This document shows, in pieces, positions 11,847 to 22,768 of a stretch of DNA of 64,000 nucleotides. Below the pieces are notes generated by a model. That model did not search any database, was not told where the DNA came from, and saw nothing but the letters and a program-made list of their open reading frames with translations. The position numbers and the translations under genes are program-made. Positions within the stretch are counted from its first letter, which is position 1, and each line of letters starts with the position of its first letter. The stretch is from Ulva prolifera (taxonomy: Eukaryota > Chlorophyta > Ulvophyceae > Ulvales > Ulvaceae): assembly GCA_023078555.1 (NCBI GenBank), contig CM041198.1:5284354-5348353 (forward strand), in the 5' to 3' direction.

Positions 11847-12515
11847 TCATAGCCGTTGCTGTTCATCGCAAGTATAAGAGCCTAGAAGTTTGTAAAAGAG
11901 CTTGGGGGAGTACCGGCTGTGGTGGGCGGTGGTACGGTCACTCTGCTTGTCAATTGCCGCTGGAGTGCCAGCTGCTGCTGCGGGTCCTGCCCCACCTTCT
12001 TTGCCTGGGCATGGCGCTCCTGCCTGCGAAGCTGGCACGGGCAGTGTAGACGCACCGTGCGCGCTGACGCCGGCGGCGGCGTGCGGCGCTGGTAGGACGT
12101 CGCGGCTGCCACATGCACCGTGGTCCGCGTGAATCCTCGGAATGGCATTGCGGCTGGGTTGCGGCGCCTCATCTGGCGCGCTGCCGCCATGCGTCCGCCG
12201 CCGCTTCTGGGCGCTGCCGGGCACAGCACTTGGGGCGGCGGCATGGCCGGCCGTCAGCTCTGGAGCGCCGGGCCCGTTGGTGGGAGGCTGTAATGGGGAG
12301 CCTTGTGGCCGTGCACTTGTGTTGCCGGCGCCGTGCGTGCAAGAGACGACAACGCAGTCGTCAGAGTCCGAGTCGTCGATGAGGACGGGCGGATGGTGTG
12401 TAGGAGCGCTTGCCGCGGCTGGTGCATGCATGGCGCCTGGGCGAGGCGGTGGGTGGTCGTTGGGGCCCTGCATGCCATTGCCTGGGGCATTGCTTGGGGC
12501 AGTGCACTGCCCCAA
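11847..12515 (-). CDS. Low-complexity hypothetical protein with SUMO-interaction-like motif
   Basis: An open frame of 222 codons starts within a 28-bp palindrome. It is rich in Pro, Ala, Gly and His. It contains VLIDDSDSDDCVVV at about residues 44-57, a hydrophobic core with adjacent acidic/serine residues typical of SUMO-interacting motifs. A basic patch QKRRR at about residues 103-107 could be a nuclear localisation signal. There is no recognisable domain, and the frame may be only one exon or a chance frame in GC-rich DNA. The motif content is what argues for a real nuclear protein. Confidence 0.35.
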   Translation of the reverse strand: MGQCTAPSNAPGNGMQGPNDHPPPRPGAMHAPAAASAPTHHPPVLIDDSDSDDCVVVSCTHGAGNTSARPQGSPLQPPTNGPGAPELTAGHAAAPSAVPGSAQKRRRTHGGSAPDEAPQPSRNAIPRIHADHGACGSRDVLPAPHAAAGVSAHGASTLPVPASQAGAPCPGKEGGAGPAAAAGTPAAIDKQSDRTTAHHSRYSPKLFYKLLGSYTCDEQQRL

Positions 12516-12518
12516 GCA
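12491..12518. repeat. Perfect 28-bp palindrome
   Basis: The half-site TGCTTGGGGCAGTG is followed directly by its exact reverse complement with no spacer. It overlaps the 5' end of the low-complexity frame. It could form a cruciform or an RNA hairpin. Confidence 0.9.
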
Positions 12519-14720
12519 TGCGAATCATGAGGCAGCACAGCCTGCGGAACGACGACCTCTGCATTGCACATGCATAAACGCCAGCGCTCCTTGTGGCTGG
12601 ACGAGGCAGAGGATGCGGCCGCAAGACCGGGGCACAAGGGAAAGGGGGTGCTGCTCGAGAGCTTGCAAGAGCCCCAAACGCCCGTGCCATATGATCACAG
12701 ATGTGCCTACACAAGCAACATGTGTACCAGAGCAATGTGCATGCTGTTGCCTGAAGTAGTTGTTTGGGCTTCGCAGAGCACTGTGGAGCCATGACGCTGC
12801 CATGGCAGTAGGTGGCCGTCACAGCTGTATTCTGTCGACACTAGATTCGACAGATTCGTTTGGGCCGGAGAAGTCGATATACTCCGGCAGTGATGATCGA
12901 GCGCGGCACCTAGACGATACATAAAGACGACATTCTGCATGCCATGTGCTCACTGGGCTGCGACCTTGCCGGTGGAATGTATCTCTGAGATAGCTATATT
13001 GTAACGCAGAGATCACAGAACAGTCCAACTTTATGGGACAGCACCTACATACCTGCGAAATTTCTCGGCCAAGCGACACCATAGCTACAAGTCAACTTGA
13101 TTCGCTCGCATGTGCAGTTGATCAGGCTACAGGTAGACCGCATCATGTATCGGATGAACGCGACGTCAGCCCGTGCTTTCATCTCTCCGTGATATACAGT
13201 ACGCTCTTTATTCCGCTGAATTTAGCAGATACAAACGTGTTATCTTATTACATATGATCAATCGTCCTGAACTGGCGACGGCATCTTCGGTTTTCTTCGC
13301 GCTGCGTGTCACACAGCGCTGAGCTCGGCTGAGGTGGCGCGCACAACTACCACCATGCGGTGAACACTGCCGGCTCAAACACAAGCTCGTCAGCAAACAT
13401 AACTGGATATATTCAATTGATCGAAGGGAATAGGCAGAAGTTTGCCTCTGCCAAAGCAGACGGGCACGCAGACCGAAAGCACGTGCGATGGGACCAGACT
13501 TGCTGACATTCCTCACTCGTTGGTCGCGACCGGCATCAACATGGCATCGAGATATACCATTATGTGCAAATAACTGGGCAATGAATTCATACCTGATCAC
13601 TTAGAGTCCGAGAGGTGACGAGCGCTGAAAGCGAAGCAGATATCTCGAGCTCGAGAGTCGATATACAACTGAGGTAGATTGATGGATCTGCATCTCAGGA
13701 ACTACAGATTCACTCCCAACTCCGCTGCAGGACCAGCCGAAACGTAGAAATTTCCGTGGTCCTGATAACGCCTGCCTGTGACGATAATTGCTGTACCATG
13801 CAGCCGATCACCGATCATGCACATATCTCGAGATATGCGCCACGCTCGAGGTCGCCAAGCTCGGCATCGCTGCTAGTATCTCGAGGTAGTGATACTTAGC
13901 ACAAACTGCTCAGGAGCGTTAACGAGCACCCCTGGCTGGCGATTCGTTCCGGAGACCCTGATCATGTGACTGGTGGCTTAGTTCTGCGCCCGCAAAACCA
14001 GTTAGCAGTGACCTTAGCACCAGCGTGCAGAAGGGACGTCGGAAAGTACAGTACCGTAAATTGCAGACCATCAAGTAAGTCTGTACATCACAGTAGATGC
14101 GGTGCCACTTGCAACGGCGATCGCGGTCGCTGCGCTAGCATGTTGTGTCCGATTAGGGGTAATAGTAATAATTAGGGCTATAGCTGTCCGATTGGGGCCT
14201 TTCACACTGCTGCAATTGCTCGCAACGGTTCCAGAGTCTTGGTTTCGGAGGTCCAAACGCGCAGCTGGCTACACTGCTGCATCAGTTGATGCTTCACATG
14301 CGAACAGCTGCGGGCGCCAGCCATATGCCCCCTGCAGGGGGCGCGTACGTGGGTATACTCGGCATATCCACGCAGACTGGCAGCATGCCTGTTCCGGCAG
14401 CAAAGCTTCGACAGCTTTGCTCTTGCACATGAGGGCAGCTGATGGTGAGAAGACAGCCTAGGCTACTTTTCTGCCAACAGCACGCTGTCACTGTGGGGCT
14501 CGCGCGGCAGAGCACTGGTGTGGGGGTGCAGTGGCACAACGTGCCTAGTTGCCTACAGGCCTCTGGAGCGGGTCTCGGGTCTTCTGGCCGTGACCCCTGC
14601 CTGCAGCTCTTCGGCAATCCCACCTTCCCCTGCACGCCATCAAACCCCCTCAGGCTCCCCATGCATGTTCCCCGCCGCCATCCCCACCACCGCCGCCGGC
14701 TGAAGAAACCTCCCCACACC
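12519..14720. other. Gene-poor, lower-GC region
   Basis: About 2.2 kb with no frame or exon I can support. It is more AT-rich than its surroundings between about 12800 and 14250. It has repeated TATCTCGAG words (near 13638, 13826 and 13874), including the 16-bp palindrome CATATCTCGAGATATG. It also holds the source copy (13583-13616) of the 34-bp segment repeated at 14738. Confidence 0.5.
13583..13616. repeat. 34-bp direct repeat, copy 1
   Basis: The segment beginning GAATTCATACCTGATCAC and ending CCGAGAGGT is repeated exactly at 14738-14771. Nothing else in the flanks is shared. Confidence 0.9.
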
Positions 14721-14721
14721 T

Positions 14722-14782
14722 GTCACACCCCCGTTCGGAATTCATACCTGATCACTTAGAGTCCGAGAGGTCACACCCCCGT
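14722..14782. repeat. 34-bp repeat copy 2 flanked by a 13-bp direct duplication
   Basis: The second copy of the 34-bp segment (14738-14771) sits between two exact copies of GTCACACCCCCGT, at 14722-14734 and 14770-14782. The layout looks like a short templated insertion that duplicated its target. Confidence 0.8.
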
Positions 14783-14831
14783 CTTCCCACCGCCACATGC
14801 ACTGTCATGACAGTATGCGGCTGTACACGCG

Positions 14832-15482
14832 TGTTACAAGGACAATTTGGAGTGGCTGGTAGCACCGCCAGGATAACGAATTCTTAAGAAGCATGCATGG
14901 CAACGCTGCACTGCACGCACGGCAGGAGATGTGCACCCACGGCGAATCCGTACGGTCACGGAGATGTACAAGGCATCCAAACACAGCATGGTACACGCAC
15001 CAAACACGCACCCGCATGACTATGCACCACAGCCGCTCACCAGCCACAAACACCCGCAGCCCGAGGCCCTCACGCAAATCGACCGCGCCGCTGGCGCGGC
15101 CACGGCGGCGGCCGAAGCTGGCAGCCCGGCCGTCATCGGCCCGACGTGCAGGCGAAGGTGCCCTCCCCCCAGCCCCCAGACCCAAATCCACTCCCCCTGC
15201 CGCAGCTGCCCCCCCTCCATGCCCACGTTCACTCATAGCAGCCCCGAGCAGCGTAGCAACACAGCCGCGCCGTCGCCCGGCAACCCGCCCGGGCCGAAGC
15301 ACGCCCAAAACGCGGCACGTACGGGCTGTCTCTGGGATCGAGCCGGCGCCTGCGCAGGAGACGGCCGCAAGCGGGCCGGCGCACGGCAGCCGGCAAAGGC
15401 TGCACCCACGCCCGCACCCGGCGGCTTGCAAGCGAGGGAGGGCGGAGATGCGGTGGGCGGCTCGCCGCTCAAGCCGGATGGC
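14832..15482 (+). mobile_element. Copy of the TTACAAGGAC element (long, diverged)
   Basis: It begins TGTTACAAGGAC, followed by GGTAGCACCGCC, and continues as C/A-rich, T-poor DNA. Its order of words resembles the copies at 22294 and 27262, including GCAAAGGCTGC- and GGGAGG-like blocks near the 3' end. The 3' boundary is set only by the start of the neighbouring element, so it is approximate. The long open frames across it on both strands are composition artefacts. Confidence 0.55.
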
Positions 15483-15672
15483 CAAAGCATGTGTGTGTTA
15501 CAAGGACAAAGCAAGCAATCAAGAGGCAGGTAGCACCGCGAGTGATAACCAGGTGAACCGCACACCCACGCAAAGAGCCACACGCAGCACACACCAACAC
15601 ACCCACCCAACGTCAGCACCTTCGCCGGCCACAGCCACACAGCCACACATCTTACACACAAAGCATGTGTGT
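15483..15672 (+). mobile_element. Short TTACAAGGAC element with 14-bp target duplication
   Basis: The element body is 15497-15658. It starts GTTACAAGGACAAAGCAAGC, carries AGGCAGGTAGCACCGC, and ends in CA-rich DNA. Exact copies of CAAAGCATGTGTGT flank it at 15483-15496 and 15659-15672. This is the cleanest demonstration in the window that the family moves as a unit. Confidence 0.8.
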
Positions 15673-16465
15673 AAGATACGAATTCGGGCGCATGCGTGCT
15701 GGCATATTCCTGAGGTGAGCATCAATTGCAACAGTCAGCCATGCCACAGTTCATGCATAATGTCACACGGACGGTCCATAAGCTTTGCCACAGGTCCGTA
15801 TCCCGAAGGCTAAAGTTTGTGTCAGATTGTGTGTCCATTTCTGGTCATGTTGGCAAGTGATCGGCGTGAACAGCCGATATGGAGCAGTGCTTGAAGCAGT
15901 GAGGTGGCATTTGCCCAGGTGCATTGGAGGTATGCCACGGTAGACAAAATCGGTCTTGCGTTGCATCATAAAGCAGAAGGGATGCAACCATGTGCAGTCA
16001 AAAGTGCGGCCTCTGAGCCGGTAGCGTGAGTGGCGTGTGTTGCATTGGCACGTGTCAGAGGTGACTCGGGACTTTGTTGACATCGTACGGGGCAGCTGGG
16101 ATCCATGCTGCAGCATGCAGTGCACAGGCCACGAAAGTGATCATGGCATTGCGTCCAGCACGCTCAAGCAGCGCAAAGCCTTGGCTCCTGTGAAGTGATT
16201 GTGTGAGTATGTAAGCAGAGGTGCGTGGACCTGCACGTCAAAGCGCTCTCTGCAGTTGTGGCCATGCGCATTGGTGCGCATGAAGCTTGATTGAACAAAG
16301 CCTGCAGATACAGCATTGTCTGTCGTCTGGGACAGACACAGCTGCATTTTGCATTCAGCAATAACTCCGCGCAGTTTTGATCGTCGCAGCAGCTGTCGGA
16401 GCGCCAGCGCGTCCTGGAACGGTTTTAACTGATACACGGGGAGCTTCTTCAGCCCTAGCACAGGT
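15673..16465. other. Upstream region of kinesin K1, homologous to the K2 and K3 upstream regions
   Basis: From about 16080 to the ATG, this DNA aligns in blocks with the stretches before K2 (about 22960-23620) and K3 (about 31870-32265). Shared words include AGAGGTACG/GCGTGGACCTGCACGTC-type blocks and GGGGAGCTTCTTCAGCCCT just before the start codon. It probably contains the duplicated promoter and 5' untranslated region. No TATA-like element stands out. Confidence 0.6.
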
Positions 16466-18675
16466 ATGCCGCCGCGGAAGGCAAAAAGAGTTGATGTAGA
16501 TAAGCTGGCTAACGCTGGGGACATTACTCAGCTGCCAACAGCGCCTCGTTGCAGCGTCAAGGTGGGAGAGCGCCCAGCTTCGGTACTGCAGATTGATCTA
16601 TCGATATCGCTGACAGAGCACCAATTGCAGCAGTTTTGATGATTAATATGTACAGGTATTAGCAAGGCCTTGCCCAATCGTTGATGTTGTTAGTCTAGGC
16701 AAGCGGAAAGCCCGGCCTGACAACGCTGTCGTGATGTGGAAAGATGGCCAGGATCGTTGCATGCACCTCCATATTCAGGATGACCGACCCAGGTGCGCCA
16801 ACTTTTTGACACAACCTCATAACCCCACTTGCTGGTTCGTTGATTCTTCTGGCGTGCCCACTGTGCGACTTTGTTCTTTCATCTCCAAGCATGCATTTCA
16901 GATCGAAGCCCAGCAAGAAAAGAGTTTTCAGAATGCCCTGGGTCGCCCCTCAATCCACTCAGGCAGAGGTGTACGAGAGGGCCAAGTCAGTCGTGGAAAC
17001 ATTCCTGGCCCTGCGAGACCGTGACTGTGCGTTGCTTGCCTATGGCGCAACAGGGTCAGGTAAAACGTTCACTATGCAAGGCCCCAAAAGAGCGTACTCC
17101 GAGGCCGCAGCGGGCGCATCACCAAACACGGTAGACAACACAGAAGGCGTCCTGCAGCGGTGTCTGCAACACATTTTCACGGTATGTGCATATCCCACTG
17201 TGCTGACCAAACGCTCCTGCATGCCAGCCCACCTGACTCTGTACCCAGATACACAACATCGGACCGCTCCATGCCATGCAGCGCCAGACTGACAACACCA
17301 CAGTCTCAGTATGTGCTGTTGAGATCTACAAGGAGAAGATCCAAGATCTCCTTGTTCCTAGGGCGCGGTGGGGCGATTCGGCCTGTGAGTGCGAAATCCT
17401 GTCTCTTCAGAATGTTGCAGGCAGCAGCAAGTGCAAGACTGCAAACATCGAGATGACGCGCCAGACGCAGCTCCGGCACAAGGACAAGACCATGCTGCGG
17501 GAGGTCGAGGTGGGCAGCGTGCACACAGCGATGCACGCTCTGAGCGGTGCTCTGCAGTCCCGCACCTGCAAAGAGACCAAGTGTGCCTCCCCTGTGGCAG
17601 CGTCACTAGAGCTCGTGCATGCAGTGGTGTCGTGCCTCCAGTCTGCGCGGCCTGCACCACCCTTGCTGTAATTCCTGAGGTGGCCTTCGGACCTCTCATG
17701 ATGTGTGATGCTGGGACCAGCAGCTCGGGAGTCTAGATGGGATGCGCTGCAGCATGCCATGTTCGGAAGTCCCCCCATGACCTGGCCGTTATCACGTTCT
17801 CCGACTGCTTTGTCACATGTTGCTGGCACCTCTGGTAGCCACACTTGTCCTCACATCCTGGGTTTCAATGTCCAGCCGGTGCTCTGCAGGAGGAAGATGG
17901 AATCGAGGCGCAGCCATTTGCTGATCGGCATCTCCATGTTTGCGCCTCCGCTGCAGGCGCAGCTCGACGGCCGCGTGGCGCAGGAGGCCTCCAAGACGGC
18001 CACGCTGTGGGTGGGTGACCTCTGTGGCGCCGAGGCGTACGACCAGGTGCGCGCCCACATGCATACCCGTGCCCCGTGCTGCGCTGCGCTGTGGGGCTGT
18101 GCACCTGCATGGCGCTCCCCCTATCTTTGGCCGGTGCCGACATATGCCATGGTGACGGCGTTCTTGCCTGTCCTGGTCACTGCCCACCCAGAGCATCGCT
18201 TCCTCGCGCGTGATGGTGGGTTGTAGCAGCAGGTGGATGGTCTAGACAGATCTGTGGCTGGTGAAGCACTACGGCGACCAAGCATGTGCCGTGTGCTGTG
18301 CAGGCCGCGAGCACACAGCAGCGTACCGAGACACGCTCCATTAACCAGTCACTGCTGTCGTTGAAGTCGTGCCTGCAGACGCTGCGGCGCAATCAGCAGC
18401 AGGGCGAGCGCGGCGTGCCGCCGGTGCGTGGCTCGGCGCTGACGCGCATCCTCGCCGACATCATGCACGGCGTCGGCCACCTCTCGCTGACCGTGCACTT
18501 CTCGATGCGCGACGCCGACATCGAGGCCACGCGGCGCACGCTTCATTTCGCTGAGGAGGTCGCGCAGGCCGGCGTGCGCCTAGACGGCGATGAGGCACCG
18601 GCAACGCAGATTCGCAGCCAGGACCCGGTGCGCCGTTACGCTGCTGTTGTGTGCGCCATCTGATGCATGACCTGA

Positions 18676-18706
<31 letters not shown>

Positions 18707-19710
18707 TCATGCTTGTGTGCCTGTCTCTGGCTGTCTGGGTTTGCATGCTTTCCTACGTCGCCTTCTTCAGAAGAACGTCATGCGCGTCAGCGGGCGCTGG
18801 CGCAACGGCGATGCTGATGACGCCAGATGAGCTCGCGCCTACCTAGCAGATTCCGAATGTAAGTGACAGTCCTTGTCAGAGTGCAAGCCCGCAGCACTGA
18901 CCTAGGCCGGGGCAACAGCCTGTCAGGTGCAGGCCGCATCGGTGCCAGATGAGCGGCGTGTGGCCGCAGAGCGGCAGGCCCTCGACCGCCAGAACCTTCC
19001 GGAGTCTCCGGAGCGGCTGCGCCAGAAAGACGCGCTGCAGCAGGGGGCTGCGCAGCTGGCGGAGGCGGCAGTGGAGCGCGAGGGCGCCGCGTACGAGGAG
19101 GGCGTGCGTGCTGCGAGACGGGTGTCCACTTTCCCTGCTGCACCTGTGGCGCAGCCCTCAGCAGTTGAGCAGGGAGGACAGGGCTCCGGGGACGAGAACA
19201 CTGGCCTGCAGGTGCGCTGGCCGGACCTCAGATATGAACCTGCAGTGTGCGCTGCAATGAGACTGTCATGGGTGGAGCTGCAATGCCTGTTCTCGCTTCA
19301 GCAGCCGTGCCAGTGTGGAACCTGCATGTACGGTTTTTCTGTTGGCTGAGCGGGGTCCAGGCTGTCAGTGTTCTCTCGTGAAGGATCTAGCTGGTGCCGT
19401 GAGTATGAAGGGAGGCATGCCTTGCTGCGCAGCCCCTCTGCATGGCCAGGCCCGGACCAACGGTTCTGTAGTGTGTACATCCAGTCACAGCCCCCTGCCT
19501 TCCGCATCATTTCTGTACGTCACGACACGCATGACCTGGACAAGCAGCATCTGCAAACTGCGCAGAGAAGGACACGAGGCGTGTGATCCTTTGCTGCAGG
19601 TGGGCAAGAAAGTCCGGGTGAAGCGGCGGGGAAAGAAGCGTGGTGCCGATGAAGCTACAAATGGTGGTGACCACATGCCGATCACCAGAGTCCTGAGGAG
19701 CAGGAACTAA
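16466..19710 (+). CDS. Divergent kinesin-like protein K1 (shortest paralogue, 560 aa)
   Basis: Eight exons keep frame: 16466-16561, 16656-16792, 16902-17181, 17282-17580, 17890-18046, 18304-18627, 18933-19211 and 19600-19710. The start MPPRKAKR is shared in part with K3. Motor signatures include SVKVLARPCP, the P-loop AYGATGSGKTFTM, EIYKEKIQDLL, the switch II position as GDLCGAEAYDQ (normally DLAGSE), and INQSLLSLKS...GSALTR. The switch I element NxxSSRSH is degenerate here (MESRRSH), unlike in K2 and K3. A short helical region follows (DERRVAAERQ...EREGAAYEEG), then a basic C-terminal tail ending ITRVLRSRN. K1 lacks the four long tail exons of K3. Kinesins move along microtubules by ATP hydrolysis; with this switch I, catalytic activity is doubtful. 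A 29-G run lies in intron 6. Confidence 0.75.
18677..18705. repeat. Poly-G tract of 29 in K1 intron 6
   Basis: An uninterrupted run of G on the coding strand lies 50 bases after the exon 6 donor. A 28-G run sits in the homologous intron of K2 (26565-26592); K3 lacks it. Confidence 0.95.
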
Positions 19711-19848
19711 GTTTGGTGTGAACTTCTTGCGGTGAGCCTTGGCAACAGCGGTGAGTGATCCGTGACGGAACATCCGGCAGGTGTTTGGATGGGAGCAAGA
19801 AGGGAGCGATGCAGCCACCGCGTGGCAGCTTTGGGTGTGGCCGTCACA

Positions 19849-19853
19849 TGTAA
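19849..19853 (+). terminator. Candidate TGTAA polyadenylation signal of K1
   Basis: TGTAA, the usual green-algal poly(A) signal, lies about 140 bases after the K1 stop codon. It is assigned by position and motif only. Confidence 0.35.
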
Positions 19854-19914
19854 ATCAGCACACTATGAATTGAAAAGTTGAATTCAGCACACTGTAAACT
19901 TTGCAATCTATTAT

Positions 19915-20110
19915 TGTTTGGGGCGAGATGGATATCGTTGGAATACAATGTGTCAGCTGGAGCTCCATGAAGACAGCTTCGTTTTTCTTCCACTGCGTAC
20001 ATTTGGCTGCACGGACGGAGCCTTGCACATGCATTGTAAAGCAGATATGGTGACAGGCGCAGAGAACCGTGCAGTTCAGGTCAGCACAGACCGCTGGTAG
20101 CACATGCAGG
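19915..20110 (-). pseudogene. Decayed copy of the RPC11 last exon
   Basis: This stretch aligns with the last exon of RPC11 and the DNA just upstream of it (39690-39870). Shared are the blocks for AAKCT and NEA-FME and the flanking GCAGGCGCAGAG word. The zinc-ribbon cysteine pair CTEC has become CTQW and the RSADEP motif is lost, so no functional ribbon remains. It lies downstream of K1 in the orientation and position that intact RPC11 holds downstream of K3. Confidence 0.7.
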
Positions 20111-20225
20111 GCGTTGAGTTGGTGGGTACATCCGGTACCATGCGGCGAACAATGCCAAATCGACTGAATCAAACCAACCGCAAGTACAGCTGAGTGTACT
20201 GAATTGATGAAGCGGGGAAAGGGTA

Positions 20226-20474
<249 letters not shown>

Positions 20475-21619
20475 GTGGTATCAATGCCACCCACAACCAC
20501 GAAATCACGGCGGCGCCGAACACGACCGCTCCAAGCCCAGCGGCACCGGCATCGTTGAGTTGCACGGGAGTAGCCGTAAGAAATGATGGAGGGCAGAGTG
20601 TCATGAGTGGGTGCGGGCGCTGCTGAGGCCTTAGTGGGTGTACCTCTGCTGGCGGGTGGCATGCAGGGTGCTGCCATGCGAGCCGGCGGCAGGCTACGGC
20701 CGAGGCATTTGGGGATCCTGCTCAAGGGCGGTGCCATGACGAAGCAATACCGCTGCGCGCGATGACGCGGTGCCACGCCTCCACCAACAGGCTTTGGTGC
20801 TCGACCACGGTCCCCCACAGCGACGAGCGGACCGAGGGGTGGGTGCCTGACGCACCCCTGTGGCCACAGGGGCAGTCGCCATCATTGTGCAGCCTCAGCA
20901 GGTGGGCCTCGCCAAGCCAGCGTACACGCTGAACTGTATGTCAGAGAGGCCTGTGGCGCGGCCCGGGACCATATGGTTCGCTGCGCTCCCGGGCCAGCAT
21001 ATGCTATGTGATGACATATAAATGAGATGTGCTGACGCAGTGGCCCGATGCCAAAGTTGCCCGTGTTGCAACTGCACTGCACAGGCGGGAAATTGCGGCC
21101 GCCACACCGCCTTCCTCCTTTCGCCCTCCCCCACCCCCGCCACAACCCGGGCCCTCCACGACTGCAACATTACGGAATGTGCGAGTGTGAGGTGGCTGCA
21201 TGCATGCACGCATGTGTGTCGGGGACTGACTCATGATCAGTCCGACTGCATGCGTGCACGCATGTTTGTTGAGGAGTGAGCGTATGGGAGTGCTGATGGG
21301 GAGAGGTGCGGTCGCCCGCGTCCCAGTGTAGGTGCGCTCTCACCTGGGCTGGCGTCGGTGGCTCTGGTGCGGGATGGGCCTGTTGTTCTGCGCTTCCTGC
21401 GGTGCTACCTGCCTCTCCGGAGTGACGCGTGTGACGCCCCCGGCATCACCGCCATCGCCCCTAGTCCCGCCAGCGGCGTCGTCCCATCACCGCCGCCGCT
21501 CCCATCGCCCTCAGGATTCGGGTCGGCGAAGCCCGCGGTCAATGGGTTGCCAGGTGTTTGATAGGTAACAGCACTGCAAGTGGCCGCTGCGATGAGCTGG
21601 ACAACCCGAACCATAGCAT

Positions 21620-21850
21620 GTAGGTGACAATCACTTTATGACAGACGTCGAGTCTGGAAGCAATGGCAGATGGGTGCTGGTGCATGCATATGGTCGTTTC
21701 CTTCTTATGTGCCTTCCATTGTGCAGTGGCACTGCTGCCGTTGTGAAATGGTCATCATCCATGATCAATGCATGAATGAACTACAACGGTGTCATCAGGA
21801 GCCTGGGTGCTTTCAATGCATGCGCGTTGTAAATTCTGAAAGGCAGGGCG
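21620..21850 (+). pseudogene. Relic of the GxWxVRF repeat-protein gene, upstream of K2
   Basis: The translated block SGSNGRWVLVHAYG matches the end of the intact gene (FGNDGGWVLVHG at about 7015-7047). The following non-coding DNA aligns with 30866-31000. There is no continuous frame, so it is called a relic. Confidence 0.45.
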
Positions 21851-21940
21851 GCCTGTGCGTGTCTACATGGCAGCGGGTCAAGCGTGTGGGTCGCGACTAG
21901 CTCCGCGGCTGATGCAGTTGCCTGCACATGCTCTGCAGTG

Positions 21941-21990
21941 CTGTGTTTCAAGGATAAAGGTGGCGAGGCAGGCAGCACCAGCAAGTATGC
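21941..21990 (+). repeat. Fragment of the TTACAAGGAC element
   Basis: GTGTTTCAAGGATAAAGGTG followed by GCGAGGCAGGCAGCACCAGC resembles the first 45 bases of the family with several substitutions. No 3' part follows. Confidence 0.45.
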
Positions 21991-22226
21991 GTCCCGCAAC
22001 ATGCTCTGCAGTGCTGTGGCAGACCACCTGCTTGCAGACAGCACAGCACAGCACAGCACAGCACAAGCTGACAAGTCCAATCAGGCACCTCTTGAGCTTC
22101 ACTTTGTCGATGCTTGCCCAGATCTATGATCAGTTTATTAGTCATCTGCCTTGTATGGTGGAGGGACAGGTAGGCAGCGTGTCCGTTGCACTGATGCATG
22201 CTCTTGCACAGCACTACACAGAACTG

Positions 22227-22263
22227 TGCCTGCCTTGCTTGCTTTGTCCTTGTAACACAGACC
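22227..22263 (-). repeat. Minus-strand fragment of the TTACAAGGAC element
   Basis: The reverse complement reads CTGTGTTACAAGGACAAAGC then AAGCAAGGCAGGCACAG, a near-exact match to the family 5' end. It faces away from the full plus-strand copy that starts 30 bases further on. Confidence 0.7.
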
Positions 22264-22282
22264 TTTGCTGCCGAATGAGCGT

Positions 22283-22768
22283 GAAACAGCATGTGTTACA
22301 AGGACAAAGCGAGCAAGGCAGCTGCCTAGGTAGCACCGCAAGCAGCAACCAGGGGATCCGCTCACCACGCAACCAGCCACACGCAGCACACACCAACACA
22401 CCCACGCACCACCAGCACCCGCGCCCGCGCCGGCCACAGCCACACAGCCACAAACCCTCACAAGCATCCCACCCAACACCCACGGGCACACCCACACACT
22501 CACCCCCACCCGCACCCCGCCCACCAGCCAGGCGCCCCGAAAGAAAGCACATGCAGCCAAGGCTGCCGAGCAAAGAAACAGCGAAACCCTCCAACAACCG
22601 CCGCCCGGGGAGGCCCCCGCCTCCCCAGCACAACCCACCCGGCCCACCCGCAAACCCATTCCCTCAACCCCCCCAAGTCCAGCCCCGCCTGCCCACACCA
22701 CCCGGCTGCACCACCCTGATGGCAGGCCACACGCAGACGCACGGGGAGGACAGCGGCGAAACAGCATG
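22283..22768 (+). mobile_element. Full TTACAAGGAC element with 11-bp target duplication
   Basis: The body is 22294-22757 (464 bp). It starts TGTTACAAGGACAAAGCGAG, has GGTAGCACCGCAAGCAGC, and is then almost T-free C/A-rich DNA. Exact copies of GAAACAGCATG flank it at 22283-22293 and 22758-22768. Its 3' third aligns with 27450-27740, including CAGCCAAGGCTGCC-, GGGGAGGCCCCCGCCTCCC- and CAGACGCACGGGGA-type blocks. It encodes nothing convincing. Confidence 0.8.

Noticed and set aside
14893-15813. Long plus-strand frame rich in Pro, Arg and Thr
   Set aside because: It lies within two copies of the C/A-rich mobile element and crosses a target duplication. Absence of T on this strand removes stop codons.
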